Below, piece by piece: positions 5,746 to 6,057 of a stretch of DNA of 6,057 nucleotides (positions are counted from its first letter, which is position 1; each line of letters starts with the position of its first letter). This DNA comes from Rhodospirillaceae bacterium (GTDB lineage Bacteria > Pseudomonadota > Alphaproteobacteria > UBA9219). A program made the position numbers and the translations under genes. The DNA is taken from positions 1-6,057 of the forward strand of contig DNGD01000238.1 of NCBI GenBank assembly GCA_003486725.1. The letters are read 5' to 3'. Under the pieces are notes generated by a model, which worked only from the letters and a program-made list of their open reading frames with translations, searched no databases and was not told where the DNA came from.

Positions 5746-5816
5746 GGTATATTAAACGCGATTTAATATACCAGAATCCGGTATATTAAATGGAGGTTTA
5801 ATATACCGGATTCTGG
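5746..5816. repeat. Tandem palindromes built from GGTATATTAAA
   Basis: The 11-mer GGTATATTAAA occurs four times in alternating orientation: 5746-5756 (+), 5762-5772 (-), 5780-5790 (+) and 5797-5807 (-). The first pair is separated by CGCGA. The second pair is extended to perfect 20-bp arms, CCAGAATCCGGTATATTAAA (5771-5790) and its exact complement at 5797-5816, around TGGAGG. GAATC (5774-5778) and GATTC (5809-5813) place two GANTC methylation sites symmetrically in the second palindrome. Four interchangeable arms allow alternative hairpins (first with second, third with fourth, or second with third). It may be an operator array, a regulatory RNA switch or a small mobile palindrome. Confidence 0.93.
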
Positions 5817-5913
5817 CATACTCGATGGTTTATTTCGGGCGATAGGCATTTTTGGCTATTCTGGCCTAGAGAAGGCTCTGTTGAAGTGGAGTCAAAACGC
5901 TCCCTTTTCGTCT

Positions 5914-5953
5914 TCCCGCACGAAGTGATGCGCAGCATCACGAAGATGCGGGA
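5914..5953. repeat. REP-like extragenic palindrome
   Basis: The outer arms TCCCGCA (5914-5920) and TGCGGGA (5947-5953) enclose a perfect inner hairpin, GTGATGC (5925-5931) and GCATCAC (5935-5941), loop GCA. The flanking ..CGTC-TTCCCGC... and ..GCGGGATCCAG resemble the dispersed CGTCATTCCCGC/GCGGGAATCCAG palindromes common in proteobacterial intergenic DNA. Whether it is repeated in this genome cannot be seen from one copy. Confidence 0.7.
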
Positions 5954-6018
5954 TCCAGATTGAAAGCTGATTTTTTCAAACCTTCAAAAGACATTTCTTC
6001 TGAACAAAGAGACTTCAA

Positions 6019-6054
6019 CCTGCCTACGCTGTTTCGCAGCTTCGGCAAGGCAGG
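6019..6054. repeat. Second REP-like palindrome at the window edge
   Basis: CCTGCCT (6019-6025) pairs with AGGCAGG (6048-6054), enclosing GCTG (6028-6031) and CAGC (6037-6040) around TTTCG. It has the look of the dispersed GCCTGCC...GGCAGG palindromes of bacterial intergenic regions. It may continue past the window end. Confidence 0.6.
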
Positions 6055-6057
6055 CTG

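Larger units (their letters stand above)
5570..6057. other. Gene-free region downstream of parE
   Basis: No credible reading frame occurs in these 488 bp on either strand. The region is T-rich just after parE, then filled by inverted repeats (about 5694-5741, 5746-5816, 5914-5953 and 6019-6054). A GAGTC site is at 5889-5893. No promoter or RNA gene could be assigned, although a small structured RNA cannot be excluded. Confidence 0.7.

Noticed and set aside
5746..5816. dif (XerCD) site
   Set aside because: The arms are AT-rich and palindromic but lack the asymmetric XerC/XerD half-sites, and a doubled palindrome is not dif-like.
5871..5890. GGCTCTGTTG, resembling an IS6-family terminal repeat
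   Set aside because: One short partial match with no partner end, target duplication or transposase in the window.

Overview
The window looks like chromosomal DNA of a GcrA-encoding alphaproteobacterium. The evidence is a clear GcrA-family cell-cycle regulator (a family largely restricted to Alphaproteobacteria), a ParE of alphaproteobacterial type, and an RlmE with a long basic N-terminal extension. I cannot place it to genus. There is no phage, transposase, CRISPR or secretion gene. The coding content is core housekeeping and cell-cycle genes plus one unrecognised protein, and the unusual material is in the non-coding DNA.

Layout. Positions 1-350 (minus) hold the start of rlmE (23S rRNA 2'-O-methyltransferase), cut by the window edge. 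It is divergent from a small glycine-zipper lipoprotein gene (448-864, plus). A tRNA-Gln(CTG) gene with encoded CCA lies at 945-1018. It is followed by a compact region (about 992-1230) in which the 3' end of the tRNA occurs three times, once inverted, between two intrinsic terminators. gcrA (1255-1833, minus) converges on the tRNA. Upstream of gcrA is about 500 bp of AT-rich non-coding DNA with three exact DnaA boxes (TTATNCACA), two near matches and an AT-rich stretch. This is either a replication origin or a DnaA-controlled gcrA promoter region. An unrecognised 391-codon gene (2339-3514, plus) follows, then an intrinsic terminator, then a complete parE (3575-5569, plus; topoisomerase IV subunit B). 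The last 488 bp (5570-6057) have no gene but hold a series of inverted repeats. The most striking is a pair of tandem near-identical palindromes at 5746-5816, with CcrM-type GANTC sites placed symmetrically in the second.

How the genes relate. GcrA works with sigma-70 RNA polymerase at promoters carrying CcrM-methylated GANTC, and in Caulobacter its gene is activated by DnaA. ParE decatenates sister chromosomes after replication. A DnaA-box cluster beside gcrA and close to parE therefore makes a coherent chromosome-cycle neighbourhood, though the sequence alone does not prove a functional link.
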